64,000 bases of DNA from positions 868,001 through 932,000 of the forward strand of contig JADWOT020000002.1 of the NCBI GenBank assembly GCA_036345935.2, read 5' to 3'. A model generated the notes under the pieces. It saw nothing but the letters and a program-made list of their open reading frames with translations. It had not been told where the DNA came from and did no database searches. This DNA is from Taenia hydatigena (Eukaryota; Platyhelminthes; Cestoda; Cyclophyllidea; Taeniidae). A program made the position numbers and the translations under genes. Of the stretch, positions 34,724 through 47,264 are shown in pieces. Position 1 is the first letter of the stretch. Each line of letters opens with the position of its first letter.

Positions 34724-35774
34724 CGTCAGAAAATTGCAGGCTCCGGGTACGCCAACAGTTGATTAAAAGTCAAAAGGAAAAAGCAGACCTAAATCCAGCT
34801 TGCCTTACTGCAAAATGCAGCTCTTTATTAATTCAATTATTGATGATGGCAATCATATTGCTAAGATATATCACTCAATTGAAAGCATGTAAATCTTTGT
34901 TAAAAAGCCCCCAAATTGTTATTAGTAAATCCTTTTAAAGATCTTTTGGCTTCAAATTATTGATGAAAAGTTTGTATTTTTTGAAGTAGTGACTTGAAGT
35001 GGTGAAATTACAAATTGATTTTTGGATTATACATTTACGACCAGAAAATTATTTAGAGAACAAAAGCAATACTTTGTGGAAAATCGTAAGACGTATTTGT
35101 TGTTGTGGGTCAAGAGATTTAGGTATCATTTTGCGCCTCATCTTGCGCTTTTTCTTTTTAATTAATTCATTTTTCTAATTTGGGAATATCTTACTTTTAA
35201 CTTCTTGACGTTTGCGTTGAAGAGCGCTGCTGCAATTAATATTTTAAACAGAAAAATATGCTCTTTTGGCTTCTAATAGTCCAGTTATTTTATTTGTTTA
35301 TTGAGCTGCAAATTCATTGACTCAAGGTTGTTCACCCAGCCTTGAGAACACCTGTCAAGTTTTTGGTTGTGTGGTTGATTCTGTAAGCTGTTCAAAGCGT
35401 CTTTTGGCGCATATACTTGCCATTGTTTACTGTCTGAACATGCTTTAAGTACTTTCGCAAAGTAGCTTGATGGAATTTAGGCGTTTACTTGCTGTTCATG
35501 TTCTCAATTGCGCAAATTTTTTGAATATTTTGTAGCGCAAAAATATTATTTCCAAAATATACGTCTTATGAAATTGTCATTTGGTGCTTGAATAACGCGT
35601 ATCAAACTAAAAACAGCGCATTGAGGTAGTGACAACATAATCACCAAATTTGTAAAGGACTGCCTTTCTGTTTCTCAGGGTTATGGGTCTTAAAGTGTGT
35701 CATTTCCGATTCATACGCTGGAGGCTAATGTGTGTGTTTCCTTTTTTAGACTTAATAATATGCGTTAAGGGACT
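34724..35774. promoter_or_regulatory. AT-rich divergent promoter region
   Basis: Lies between the starts of the YTHDF gene (-) and the small membrane-protein gene (+). It is clearly more AT-rich than the rest of the window and has no supported exon. Both promoters must lie in or next to it. Confidence 0.5.
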
Positions 35775-37922
35775 ATGACAGGTTTACTGCTTCTTTATCT
35801 ACTCTTCTCCATTACATGTGCTTACGCCGACGGTTTGGATGAAAGCAGCCTATCGGCGGCAGCCATCGTCGGTTTTGTGTTCTGTGGGGTTATTGTTGGT
35901 CTACTTCTCAGTATGTCGATTTTTTTGCCTTTTAAAGAGTTTTTATTTTATCTTCACATTTTCGTTCTTAAAGTAGGCCTATTTACCCTCTGCTTGGCGT
36001 GCTACAGAACGCGACTGCGCCAAAGAAAAGACAAGATGTTGACTACAGCTCATGAAGCACACCCATCTTTGGCACCAATCTCTACACGACGGCCATCATC
36101 GCCGAAAACGTGTGCAAGCTACGGTTTGGGGTTTCCATCACATCCCTCGTCAACTTCCTTTTATAATATCCATAGTCAGCCATATCCTACCGCTAGTAAC
36201 AGCATCTATCCTTCATTGTCGGGATATGTCCATCAAAATCCAATGACAGTGTCTTCGCATTCAGTTCAGCACCAACCGGACTATCCAATCGAACCGCGGA
36301 TTGAAAGACAGAATGCTGTCTTCGCAGCAGGTAGGACTTGTATCCCGTTTTTCCCATCATTGTTGGACATTTAATTGTTTGGGGATGATTTTCTGCAAAG
36401 TGTTTCGTACAGGATAAGCGGAATTATGGAAAAAAAGGTTCACTAACTTACAGTTGTAAAGTGGGTATGCTTCATCTATTCCTAGAGCGTCTTAATTCAT
36501 CCTGACTTGCCTTTCAGTTCAAAAAATCAAGCTGTCGGCAGTTTTTTTTATCAAAATTGGGCATCGTATCACATCTGTTCCATTCTACCTAGTATTTTAA
36601 ACTTCTAGGGTACTCGCTGCAGAGTAGATTCCAGCTTTGTTGCTAGTATGCGGATCATCTTGTTTTGTGCCTATCGAGGCGTAGTCTTGTTTACGTTGAT
36701 GGCACTTTCTTGTCAAAGCACTTGAACACCTTTCAAGGCTAAGTTTTGCATTGATATCTCTCAAGAATATCACTTTAATAGGACTGTTCGACTTCATCGT
36801 GAAGAGGGGCTGGTAGGCCACAGGCACGGCTAGATGATCACGTCACCAGGTGGAGGTGAGATCCACGAAGAATGGAAAACCCGCATTTCTGACTATTAGT
36901 TAGGAAAACATACTAAAGATGTCATAGTTGAGCTGCGAAATCATTTGCCACAGCTAAAGGGAATTTGAGTATCCAAATCATGCGTTCGTTTAGACACCTA
37001 CAGCCTCCGTGGGAAATAAAATTAAGCGAGAAGACGAATGTAAATGAGCACGGATTCGGTGAGCGAAACAGGACCACACGATTTACCTGAAGGGTTAGAG
37101 TTTCTCCTACTCCGTTACACCAAAAACCAAGTGAAAGTTGAGCTGACATCAGCTTACCGCTCGATATGCGGTATTAATTCGTTAGTGCCTTGAAAGAGCT
37201 GATGTTACCTCTTGATACCTGTTTATTTTCTCATCACGTTGATATGGTGTCTTGAGTTAATCAAGTGATGGAAGGAGGAGTCTCTTCCTACCTCTCTGGT
37301 GTAGAAGTTCTCCACAAATGGCAGTAACTTTGGCCTGTCCCTGTCTTCCAGAGTACGAAACCGTAGACTTCCCTCTTAGTCACATCAGGTCCACGCCCTC
37401 CCTAACTTACTATGGTTGACTCCAAATGCCGCCATAGCAACAGTACTAGTAGTGGTATAAAAGCTGCCTTGTTTTTTAATTTATTCCCCTTAGCAACGTA
37501 TGGTAATTGTGCTGGCTTTGTGTGTAATGCCACAGGCATCCGTCTGACCCATTGTAGAGTGCTTTGCCTGCCGCTTGGCAGGGTACGCGGGTGAATGTGC
37601 CTGCCTGTTGGGGTTGTGCTGACACACCTGGAGAGGGGATGAGTTGGCTGGTGGTTTGGTGAGATTGCACACAAAAAAATGCCGCACTTAATTGTGTTTA
37701 CCCAGTAGGAGAGTTCTAGCATTTATGACTTTCTCCTTAGTGCAGTCTACGCATTAAGAGGGGCTTTGGTTAGGATTGCACAAGCGGTAGATTTGAAACT
37801 GCTAATTTCCTGATTTTTTTTGCCTTTGATTTTGATTATGTGGTAATCTGTTTAATCCCGCTCCATCAGCTCAGTATCACCTGCAACGACGCTTCTCCAA
37901 GGATCGTTCCAGATGGGCGTAA
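35775..37922 (+). CDS. Small single-pass membrane protein, 180 aa
   Basis: Exons: 35775-35910, 35977-36330, 37870-37922, with phases 1 and 1. The start MTGLLLLYLLFSITCAYADG is a good signal peptide. After about ten residues comes a transmembrane helix (AAAIVGFVFCGVIVGLLL, continued by LFTLCLACY), then a basic stop-transfer RTRLRQRKDK. The cytosolic part is Pro/Ser/Tyr/His-rich, and the last exon adds AQYHLQRRFSKDRSRWA. The tiny ectodomain, a Cys-containing TM edge and a Tyr/Pro-rich tail are reminiscent of small Shisa- or CYYR-like membrane adaptors, but no diagnostic cysteine pattern is present, so no family is claimed. The last exon is inferred from an acceptor (CTCCATCAG) and matching phase; the donor GTAGGA before it is only fair. 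Confidence 0.6.
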
Positions 37923-40900
37923 GCGTCCTCGGCCCGGTGGCGGGTTTTATGTCAACAGGAAGCATGAATGCTGCCTTCTAATCTGGTTTTGTCTATGGGA
38001 TGATAGCTTTTGCTCCAGCCGGTGGTTAGAGGCTTAGATTAAACTCATTTGCAGAATGAAATGTTCTTGCCCTTAATCCCTCGACTAGTGCACCGCTGTG
38101 GGCGTCCTGAAGCGCAGACACGCTTCCTCCATTGGCAATGTTGACCTGCAGTGCACTTCTTCGGGGTCATTTCATGACGAACCTTCTAAGGAGCAACTTC
38201 AGTGTATGATTTGGGTTTGAAAGGTCTCCATGTTACCGAAAAAAGCATTCAAGAACCTCTGCACCTGGCTTTCTGTTTGGCTGTATTGCTTTAGCGTCCA
38301 TTCATTCATCGCTAATTGGTGCTTGATTGTCAAAACACCTGGGCAGAGCTGCAAATCTCTTCCCTCTTCTGCTTGTCTCCACAGCAACTTCTTTCAACTC
38401 CTAATTACCTACCGCCTCGGGATTTTACCTCCAATCTTTCACATGTCCAAGGCTAAGGCAACCAAATTATTCAGCTCTCACTCGATCACATGAAGTTCTA
38501 ATTCCATGAGAAAAGAAATTTCCACAATTGGCGGCTACATTTCTACTAAAAGGGTGAAGAGCCTCACACACTGTCACACCAATAGCGGTGGCGTGAGGGC
38601 AAGTGAACGGGGGATGCAAGGAGCCCTTCTTTCTGCTTCATTTCACTTCTACAACACAGAGGTCTGCCTTATGAGTGAGTAGGCCCACGTTTTACACCCG
38701 TTTGAACTCACTGACGTTTGATGGTGTTTGAGGACCCACACACACACACACACACACAAAGAGTGATGGTGAATTGGCAAAGGGTTCACGTGAAGGTTAC
38801 ACTCTTCACTGCAGACATTTTCACCTGGAGTGATGCCAGCCTCTTGTAGAGGTCCTTGTGGGTACTTCGGCACCAGTTGGAACTGGAGTTAAAGCACCTT
38901 TCCTCTGGCAGTGGAGCGAATTCTTTGCTAATTTGGTACCATCTCGTCGTGTATCTTGAGTGGATTTTTCATATGTGGGGGAAATATAAGGATCGGAGCC
39001 TTCTTGCGCCACGTGTTGGAATACAAACCACGAAGTTCCCCATTATTAGACCTATTCCACGCATACACACAAGCAGTGATTTCAAATTACATCCTTCTTT
39101 AATGAATTTAAAGCTGCCGCATAGTTGGATGGGAGTGTCACGATTCAGACCTTTGGACTCCAAAGTGAGATGGTATTAGACACAGCTCAAATGGAGTCCA
39201 CTTTTCGACCGACTCAGGTTGTGAGCACGCCATGGGTTTTAAGTTCCGCTTGCGAAAAAAAAAGTTTAAGCCGTCTTTTCAAGTCTGTAAGTTCTTCTTC
39301 TACTAAGTCCGTTTCATTAACATTACTTCTTTGAGTTTCACGTATTTTAAGATTTGGTGTCTTGAAAATGCACCGTCGGCTCGTATCACGACGCATGATT
39401 CCACTTCTCACGATCGCTTTTTAAATTTTCCCACTTTAAGGTCTTTATTTTCCCCCTGAAACTAGAGTGTGAGTGTTGTCAAGATATGAACTGACACGGG
39501 TCTGCACGAAGTAACTTGCAGCTCAAACTCCCACGGGCAAACGAGCCAATGGGAGGATAAGACGTTTGACAAGGCAAATCACGATGGTGGGAGAGTTGAA
39601 GACGTCTTTAATGCGGAAGATGAGCGAAGGCAGACTCTGAGGGGAAGGAGAGAGGACTGGTACAACAGTACTGAATCCCCTGATACCATTAATCTATGGG
39701 ACACATCGACCTAAGTTGGCATGTGTAATACCTTCCACAATCTGACTTAAGCGTCTTCGTCATCCTCCTCTCCACGATCACTCAAGCGTAGAGAGGAGGT
39801 GAATGATGGGTTCGTGGTATTTGGCTTTGGCTTCACCTCGGTTGTGCGCATGCACACCACTTCTGCCACGTAGTCGCACCAAGACCGAAAACACACATCC
39901 ATGTCAGCATTTGCGTAAACATGGAAATAGCAGTTGGTTTTTTTGGGTACTGAGAGAGTCTTCCCCCTCCATGCGAGTGATGAGGGAATTCTCTTGGACC
40001 GCTCTTACGTCCGGTGAATTCGTTTCCTGCCTAAGGACCGCTACATTCCTACTTCATCAAACGCTCCTTATGAGGGTTCAGTTGCTGCTTTGAACTGAAT
40101 GACCGACTTTGAAAGAGGTAGAGGTGGGTGTGATGATCCTCAGGTCCCGAACAGGTGGGTCGGGGAAGAAGAGTTGTACCCAGTTGCTCCTGCTTTGATC
40201 TACGCGTCCGCCGCTAACTTCTCCATACCCTGTGTTTATTTTTGTTGGCTAGACGCAAACTTCGTTGCGCTTTTCTGTCTATACTCCAGATAGGTGAAGA
40301 ATTTCCATAAACCCCACTCCAAGAGTATTTTCTCAGGTCTTTTTAAACCTGAAGAGCAGACCTTTTTCGTATTCTGTGCATCAAATTCAGCTCACACACC
40401 AACTCCCACGCAGACTGTATGAATGAATATCTGCTGCCTATTTCTGCTTAAAAGCCTTCCCACAAAAAGTGTGCACCTGTGGAATGTTGTACCTTTCACC
40501 CTCCAAAATGCCAATCATAATTAAGCAACCCTAAAATAACGCGCTTCGTGTTCTTAGGCTGCAACACACATCTTCATTCCTCACCTATTTTTTTCCATTC
40601 GGGCGAAAATACTTTCTGTGCTACATACATTCAAAAGGGTGAATAAACGGATTAGATGACCCTCCTCTATTCACTACGTCTCCAGCTCCAGTGTCGGTGA
40701 TCTTGCCTCAATCACTTTCTTACTATTATTATTGCCTTCTATGCCTCGAAATCGAGATCTCATTACTCCTCGAGGGCATAGTTTTGTTGCCAGAATGGAG
40801 GGGAGGAGGGAGAGGGGGGAGGTTTGGGACTGGAATGTTGCCCGGTCAAAGCATCGACCGAAGTAAACTACTGGCTACTCAAGGTCGCGACCTGATTGGC

Positions 40901-41360
40901 TAGCCACATCCTCAATTCTCTCAACGCACTGTCCATTCAGTTTCCTTATTCGAGGATGCTCAAATCACCTATTTTTTTTCTCTTTCTCTCTCTACACTTT
41001 GTTTCATTGGTTTGGGTCGCCTAATTTTACAACAGTCCATTTTGATCCCCAGTACAAAATTCCGCTTTAATAGGTTTCCGATGCTAGGACGAGTAAATGT
41101 ACTTTATAAATATGTTTTATGAGGTAATTTGGGGAACTTGCCTACGCCATCAACCACCTTCGGTATCCCCACTTTAAACAGCGCTTCAGTCTTGAAAGCC
41201 ATTCCTCGACTATTCGGTGTAAAACTGTAACTTCCATTGTGATGCTGCTTGTTGTGGGGATAATTTTGGCGCTCATTTAGGTTCTGCTATAGAATCGTGT
41301 GCTCTTTTTGGCTTTGGAGTGAAGTAAAACTGACTTGAGTGAGTCTTTTGTGTGGCAGAG
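37923..41360. repeat. 5' part of duplicated block A, no supported exon
   Basis: From about 38166 onward this is paralogous to 44775-46400 and to inverted pieces at 50560-50940 and 58600-58860. Anchors are CAACTTCTTTCAACTCCTAA (38389) versus CAACTACTTTCAACTCTTAA (44909), and the CCCGGTCAAAGC region at 40842 versus CCCGGTCAAGGC at 46078. No open frame is shared by the copies, so this part seems non-coding. Confidence 0.65.
38735..38758 (+). repeat. (CA)n microsatellite
   Basis: About 12 CA units inside block A. The tandem copy B has no such run at the matching place. Confidence 0.9.
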
Positions 41361-44300
41361 ATGCTACCCTCGATGCCTACTCAGAGTCACTTGAAGAGGC
41401 TACGCCTTTATCTTAGTGCCCCGTTAATCTCAATGAAGTCGTTTATAAGTGAGTTGGAGGCGATAGAAGTGCTTAATAGATCTTTAGAGGCTACTGGAAA
41501 GGATTCTGCTTTAAAAATATTGCGATTTTGCATGGAAGCAATGCAAATTTGTTGGATTTGAGGGTGTCGGGTGTATTTTATGACACTGTTGCTAACACGG
41601 CGGCAGTCTTATCTCTAAACAAGTTACAAGACACGCAATTCCAGAGGGAAGAGCCGGTGGACGTGAAGGTGGGTTTCGTGTTTACATTGTTGGGAGTGGT
41701 GTAATAAAGTGGCGTGAGAAATATCATGATAGGAGGTGGACTAACATGTGACACATCCATTGGTGGAAGATGCGATGTTATCACCTTACAGCGTGGAATC
41801 GTGGCAATAGTGTGGTTCTGAGAAAAGCGTGGGTTTTACCTTTCACTCAGTCCATCACTCCGTGTTCAGTGCTTGTCCTGTAGTTCTGAGTGAAGCTTTC
41901 TACCCACTGATGCCAACAAAATCCACAACCATGACTACCATGGCCAATTGACTCTACAGCGCTCCAATTGATGTATGCTAATGAATTCTTATGGCATTGT
42001 CTTACGTGTGGTTCCCAAGTCCTCTGTATAATCTGGATTGTAAGAATGGCCTTCTTCAAAAGTTGACTCTACTTTGCGACTCATGTCTGATTATGCTAGT
42101 GAAGAGGGTCATATTCACGAAGAAGAACAGAAAAGTGGTTCATTCCTGACTGCTCACTGTCTTGCTGATGGTGGAATTTGCAATCTAGCATGAGGAACAA
42201 TGAAGCCAAAATGAATTGTGTAAGAGAATGCCTAAAAAATTGACTGATTTGTCCATATCTCCTCACCAATTTTAAGCTCCGATCGCCTCTCTGGAGTCTA
42301 TCCCTAATGAGGACCTCTCTAACGGCTCCGTCTATCATCGATTCTTTGGTTCAAATACTGACACCCCCAAGTCGTCACCTGATGCTCCATCAGGCTATCC
42401 ACCACCTCCAGCACCCATCTCTCCCACCACACCTTCCAACATTACAAGAGCCAGTCGAATCTCAACTGTGCTCCGTGACGCAGCAAAGATGCTGCGGCTG
42501 GGGAACGATAATCAGCAGCAAGAGGATACAGTAACCCTGGAGGATGGAAACTCGTCGATACCATCAGGTGTTGGACCAACGACTCAGTCCAACCTATCGG
42601 GAAGTCAAGTGCGGCTATTTAAACAGCAGAAGAGGCCGAAGCGATCAGGCGTAATGGGTGTAGGATTGGGTGGATCGAAGTTAGGAAGGAGGAGTAAAGT
42701 ATCGACCGTATCTCAAGACTCAGGGCATTGTAATACCTTCGACGTGACGGTGAGTTGATGCTAGATGGTACACCGATAAAATCTAGTCAACTTTGATAAT
42801 AATTCTTGGTGAACACTGAAACGATAATTATTCCATCCCATGAGTGACTTGACTGTATCCCTTTGCTCCAGCAGGAATTGGATGAAATGGAGTCCTCTGT
42901 CGACAACGACCAATTTCTCCTCTCTCTCGAATCTGCAGTTTTCACTACCGCGCCTATTTGTGGAGGTGTTACAAATTCTGTCGCTCCCCTCTATTCATCC
43001 ACCTTTCGGGACGGTGATTTGGGTGATGCTGGTAGTGTGGAAAGTGGTTTAGGAGGATGGAGAGATGGTCATCTCTACCCACCTCTGCCCCCGGGATCAC
43101 CAGTTGTGGGATTTGCGTATTTAGGACTGGGAGGAGTGGAGGAGTACGAGGAAGGCGAAGATGAGACGGTGGAGGTGGAGAAAGGTGACTGGAGAAGGGA
43201 CGAAGTAGGACTGCACAATGGTGAGCGCTTAATATGCCATTATTCATCTGTAGTCGCAACGTGGTGAGCATAAGCCAGCTTCTTCAGTATTATTTCATTA
43301 ATTGCGCTCTCTACCGCATTTCGATGTCGACCGACCATTCAAAAAGGTTATTAAAGCGTTTTGATCGGTTTTACTTCTTACCTACCACTGTGAGGCTTAT
43401 CGCTGTGGTAGCGCTTCTTTTTTACCAGTGTAATAGCAAAAGGACTCTCATAGTAACGGGCTGTGGTCCCTCGAAGGCTCCCTGAAGACGAGAGTAGACA
43501 TGAGACTCGGGACGAAGGCATATTTTCGGCATTCAGTAGAGCTCATGGCCACTGGCGTGGTCCGGAGACTGGACCATCAGGCAGAGTTGCAATAGCGGAG
43601 GGCTTAGAGGTTCTAGACTTTTCTGAACTGTCCCCTTGGTGTCGAGTGGGTCCACAAATGTTGATCTCCTACTTCAGCAGTACTGGCCGACTCAACACAG
43701 CTGAATAAGGCATTCGCAGTGGCTAAAAAGAGGCCTCGTTTGAGTGGTACATTCCGGGGTATAAGTTGCCTCATTGAGGTAAGGAAAAGTAATTATTTTT
43801 ATTGAATAGGGCGCGTCTTCAAGGAATTCTTTTGTCAAGGTCACGATTTTCCTCACGTGATCGCGCATTGCAGTAGCATTTCATTTTTTTCGTTACTTTT
43901 GTGTTATTTTTTTGTGAAGAACTACACGAATCCGCTTCAACCATCGGAACAGATCTCGGCAGGGTGGCAACGCCTCCGCTGGAGGAGGAAGAGGAGGAGG
44001 TCCGACTTCGAGCCAAGTCCAACACCTTTGATCATTGCGGTCACATTGACAACCACCTCAATTCGCCCGATTCAGAGTCATCGGCTACTGCTATGCTTCC
44101 ATCCACACACGGTAATGTCTCCTTTCATCCACTTGACAGCTCTAATCCTTCGACCTAAGACGTTTGACTTTTTGTGTGTCGCACAGGCCTACGACAATCC
44201 CTATCTGTGAGCGATTTGGAGAATCGACCACCGAGTACAAACCTGGAGGCGTGGATGAGTGTTAGCGATGAACATTTGTTAATCTCACCAACCGGTGGTG

Positions 44301-44386
44301 AAACGTTGTCGTCGTCGGTAAAGTCGCAAACGAAGGAGACGCATTTGTTTCGCTCCCTCTCTTCGAAGGAGTTGCCGAGGGAGTAA
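41361..44386 (+). CDS. Five-exon hypothetical protein (parental gene of the duplication nest)
   Basis: Predicted 433 aa. Exons: 41361-41448, 42277-42749, 42872-43220, 43920-44111, 44187-44386, with phases 1, 0, 1, 1. No known domain is recognised. Exon 2 gives a Pro/Ser-rich stretch (PSGYPPPPAPISPTTPSN) then ITRASRISTVLRDAAKMLRL, a possible amphipathic helix. Exon 3 is acidic (DEMESSVDNDQFLLSLESAV). Exon 4 has the run LEEEEEEVRLRAKSN. The last exon reads GLRQSLSVSDLENRPPS and ends SKELPRE. Ser-Leu-Ser and basic-x-x-Ser patterns suggest phosphorylation; the protein is probably a largely disordered adaptor or regulator (inference). The first exon is less certain: the ATG follows an acceptor-like GGCAG, so more 5' exons may exist. 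Exon 3 starts at a NAGNAG acceptor (CAGCAG). Copies of exons 2-5 are scattered to 61.6 kb. Confidence 0.6.
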
Positions 44387-44769
44387 AGAAAGAGGCTGAC
44401 TTGAGTGGCCTTCCCTTCGGTTAGTGCAAGTCATTTCCCCTAACCTCCCCATGTCCTTGTCCTTTTCACGGTGTCTGTGATTTATACATGCGAACTTTTT
44501 GAGCTACTGACGAGACTTTGACAGAGGGACAGCCTCTCATTTCGTGTGATTTGTACGCTTCATTCAGATTTGTGTATCTTTTTTTTTCTTGTTTTATGCG
44601 GTCGCAGGTGTAAATACAGAGGATTGTGACGGTGTCTTCAGTCTTTGTTGCCTGAGCGTCGGTTGAGGTCGTAAAACTAGTCTTACCAACAATTGACATG
44701 GCAGTTTCCATACAGGCAACATTTTGTCTGTACTTGGTGACACTACAGACCGGCTTCGTTCGTTCAGGT

Positions 44770-47260
44770 CGTTTCATAACGAGTGGATTAGTTTAAGTAG
44801 ACCTTCCAAGGAGCAACTTGTGCATCTGAATGGCCGATGCACATGTGGTTCCGTGTTTTGGCTTCTATGCATCCATTGCACCAGATGCGTCTTTGACTTC
44901 CTTCCGCGTCAACTACTTTCAACTCTTAATCACTCACCATCTTGAGCTCTCATCTCAAACGTATCACGTGCTTTTCAACAGCCGCTTGTCATATGAGAAA
45001 TCGCTTTTTTTTTAACAGCTCATTGACAGATCTGCCATGCATAATTAGCTGTTGGGGAGGATAACTTACAGGCACTTTCTCTGTGAAGGGAGAGCGCACA
45101 AAATGGCAATCCCGTGACACCCTTTTACTATTTCAGTGTTACATACTTCTCTGGGGTAGATGTGGGGAAGAGAGATCCACAGTTGTCGACTGCATGCCTA
45201 CCCCGAGGGCAAACAGCCTCACGTGCTATCATTTCAAGGCAAAAGGGGCCATGGAGCCATGGTGATGGTGGTAAAATGGCAGAGGGTTCGCGCCTAGATT
45301 GCCCTTCACTGCGGACATTTTTAACCCCACCGGTCTGCCTGGAGAGATGTCAACCTCTTGAGATGCCCATGTAGAGATCCTTGTGGACGAAGGCGTCATG
45401 ACGAAGTGGAAAAGGGGATAAGAGGAAAGGAAAGAAAGTACCTTTGCCTTAATCTACTCGTAGAACACTTTCGACCCTCGTGGGAATCGTTCATTCCCGT
45501 TAGTTGAACTTAATTGCTCCTCCTTCCTCCTGACTCCACATCACTTCACTAATGCCGCCGTCTCCGAGGCGTGGTTAGGCAGAAAATTTGGACTTTCTTA
45601 ATCTCCGCTTTGGTCTTTTGAAGCCAAGGAGTATAATTCCAATGCATCTTATCAGATCTTTCAATTCTTTGCATAAAATCCTGTCTACTAACCAGCACAC
45701 ATACAATTTTTTAAATTATCTATTGCCATGGCGCGTCTAAAATACTTCCCACATAATTTATGTATCTGTGGGATGAAACATTCATCCCAGAATGCCAATC
45801 ATAATTGAGACATTTAGCCTACATCCTCTTGCCATTTTTTTTATTTAGACAAGAAAATGTGCAGATTATTGCCCTTTTAAAGGGTGGAAGGGCGGTTGGA
45901 TAGCCCCCTCCTGATCGCCTTGTCTTTCACTCTAGTTGAGTAGATCCTGCCTCAACCAATTTTATGCATTACCATCCTCTACGCCTCGATGTGAATGACC
46001 CGCTGGCCTTAAAATAAGATCTCATTAGCCCTCAAGAGCATAATTATCCGCCATAACAGATGGGGAATAGAATGTCACCCGGTCAAGGCTGCGCTCTGAT
46101 TGGTTAGCCATATTCTCACTTTTTCCTACACATTGTCCATTCATTTGCTTTTTTGAGGATGTTGCAAGCTGCTCTAACCTCTCTCTATGATTCACTTCAT
46201 TGTTCCAGTCAACGTTGGACTGCTCCTGCCAGTCCTTTGTAGTCCTGACCAAAGGATTCCTCTTGGATCAGATCCGCTAATGGGACGCGTGAAAATACCT
46301 CTAAAATCTGTTTCCCAACGATATCTAGAAGCACCTTCAAGGGAATTACAGCCCAATGCCTGTGCGACTTTCGACAGTTCTTCGATCTTAAAAGTCATTC
46401 TTGGACTGTTTAACCTCTAAATATCGCATTTGTTGAGGTCCTGATGAGCAATTTTGGTGCCACTTTAGGTGCTAACACAGAGTAAAAATGAAATAACACT
46501 GACCTGACTGAGTCAGGTTGACCTCTCTTGCTGTGGGTCAGCGTAGTTAATTATTTTATTTGATATCAACAGCGACTACTCGGCCATTCGGGCGAACGCC
46601 TCCCTTTGACATGGAAAAATTATTTAGAAGGAAAGAATGTGGAATTTCGAGAACAGTCTGGTGCTTGGTCATTGCAGTAGTATCCGACGCTTTGAGTAAT
46701 ACAAATCTGCCGATTCGCGTGTTCTCATTGACAATTGATGCAATGCAGGAGTGTGACAGCCACCATCAGAAGGCAGCAACAATCGTGTGACACATCTGTT
46801 GGCAGAAGGTGGAGTTTTGTCACACTGCAACGTAAAATCTTGGTACTATTCAAGCTCTGGATGCCTCAAAATGGGTTGTTTCCCCTCCTGATTCCTTTAG
46901 CCACAGCTACACACCATTTGTAGTCAGTATGAAAAACTTCTTATTGCCTTTGCTGTTACTATGGTAACTATGGCACCTCAAAAACTGTCCCACTAAGTGC
47001 GCCTTGAAAGCAAGGTCAGTGTTTAATGCAAAGAGCTTCGAACAGCCTTTCCTGTCTCCTCTAGATGGCGTATGCTAATGAATCCTCATGCCATCCTGTG
47101 ATCTCCACGTCCTCGGCCTAATCTGAATTGGAGCACTTCAAAAGATACTCTGCTTAGAGGATAAAGCGATGACAAGGAATCACTGGTCCTGGTCTTGCTT
47201 TTTGGCAAGAACAATCGTTATGACTTGCAAGGAAGACGGTGTAGCTTCCAGACATTATAT
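44770..47260 (+). repeat. 5' part of tandem duplicate block B
   Basis: Direct paralog of 38166-41900. Shared anchors: TGCATAATT-type and CCGGTCAAGGC segments, TGATTGGTTAGCCA (46096) versus TGATTGGCTAGCCA (40892), and ATCGTGTGACACATCTGTTGG (46782 region) versus the matching region at 41744. Many indels; the copies are old. No exon is supported. Confidence 0.6.
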
Positions 47261-47264
47261 GTAA

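Noticed and set aside
42307..42534. 75-codon frame overlapping exon 2 of the unknown gene
   Set aside because: Wrong register; the joined frame through 42749 fits both splice phases.
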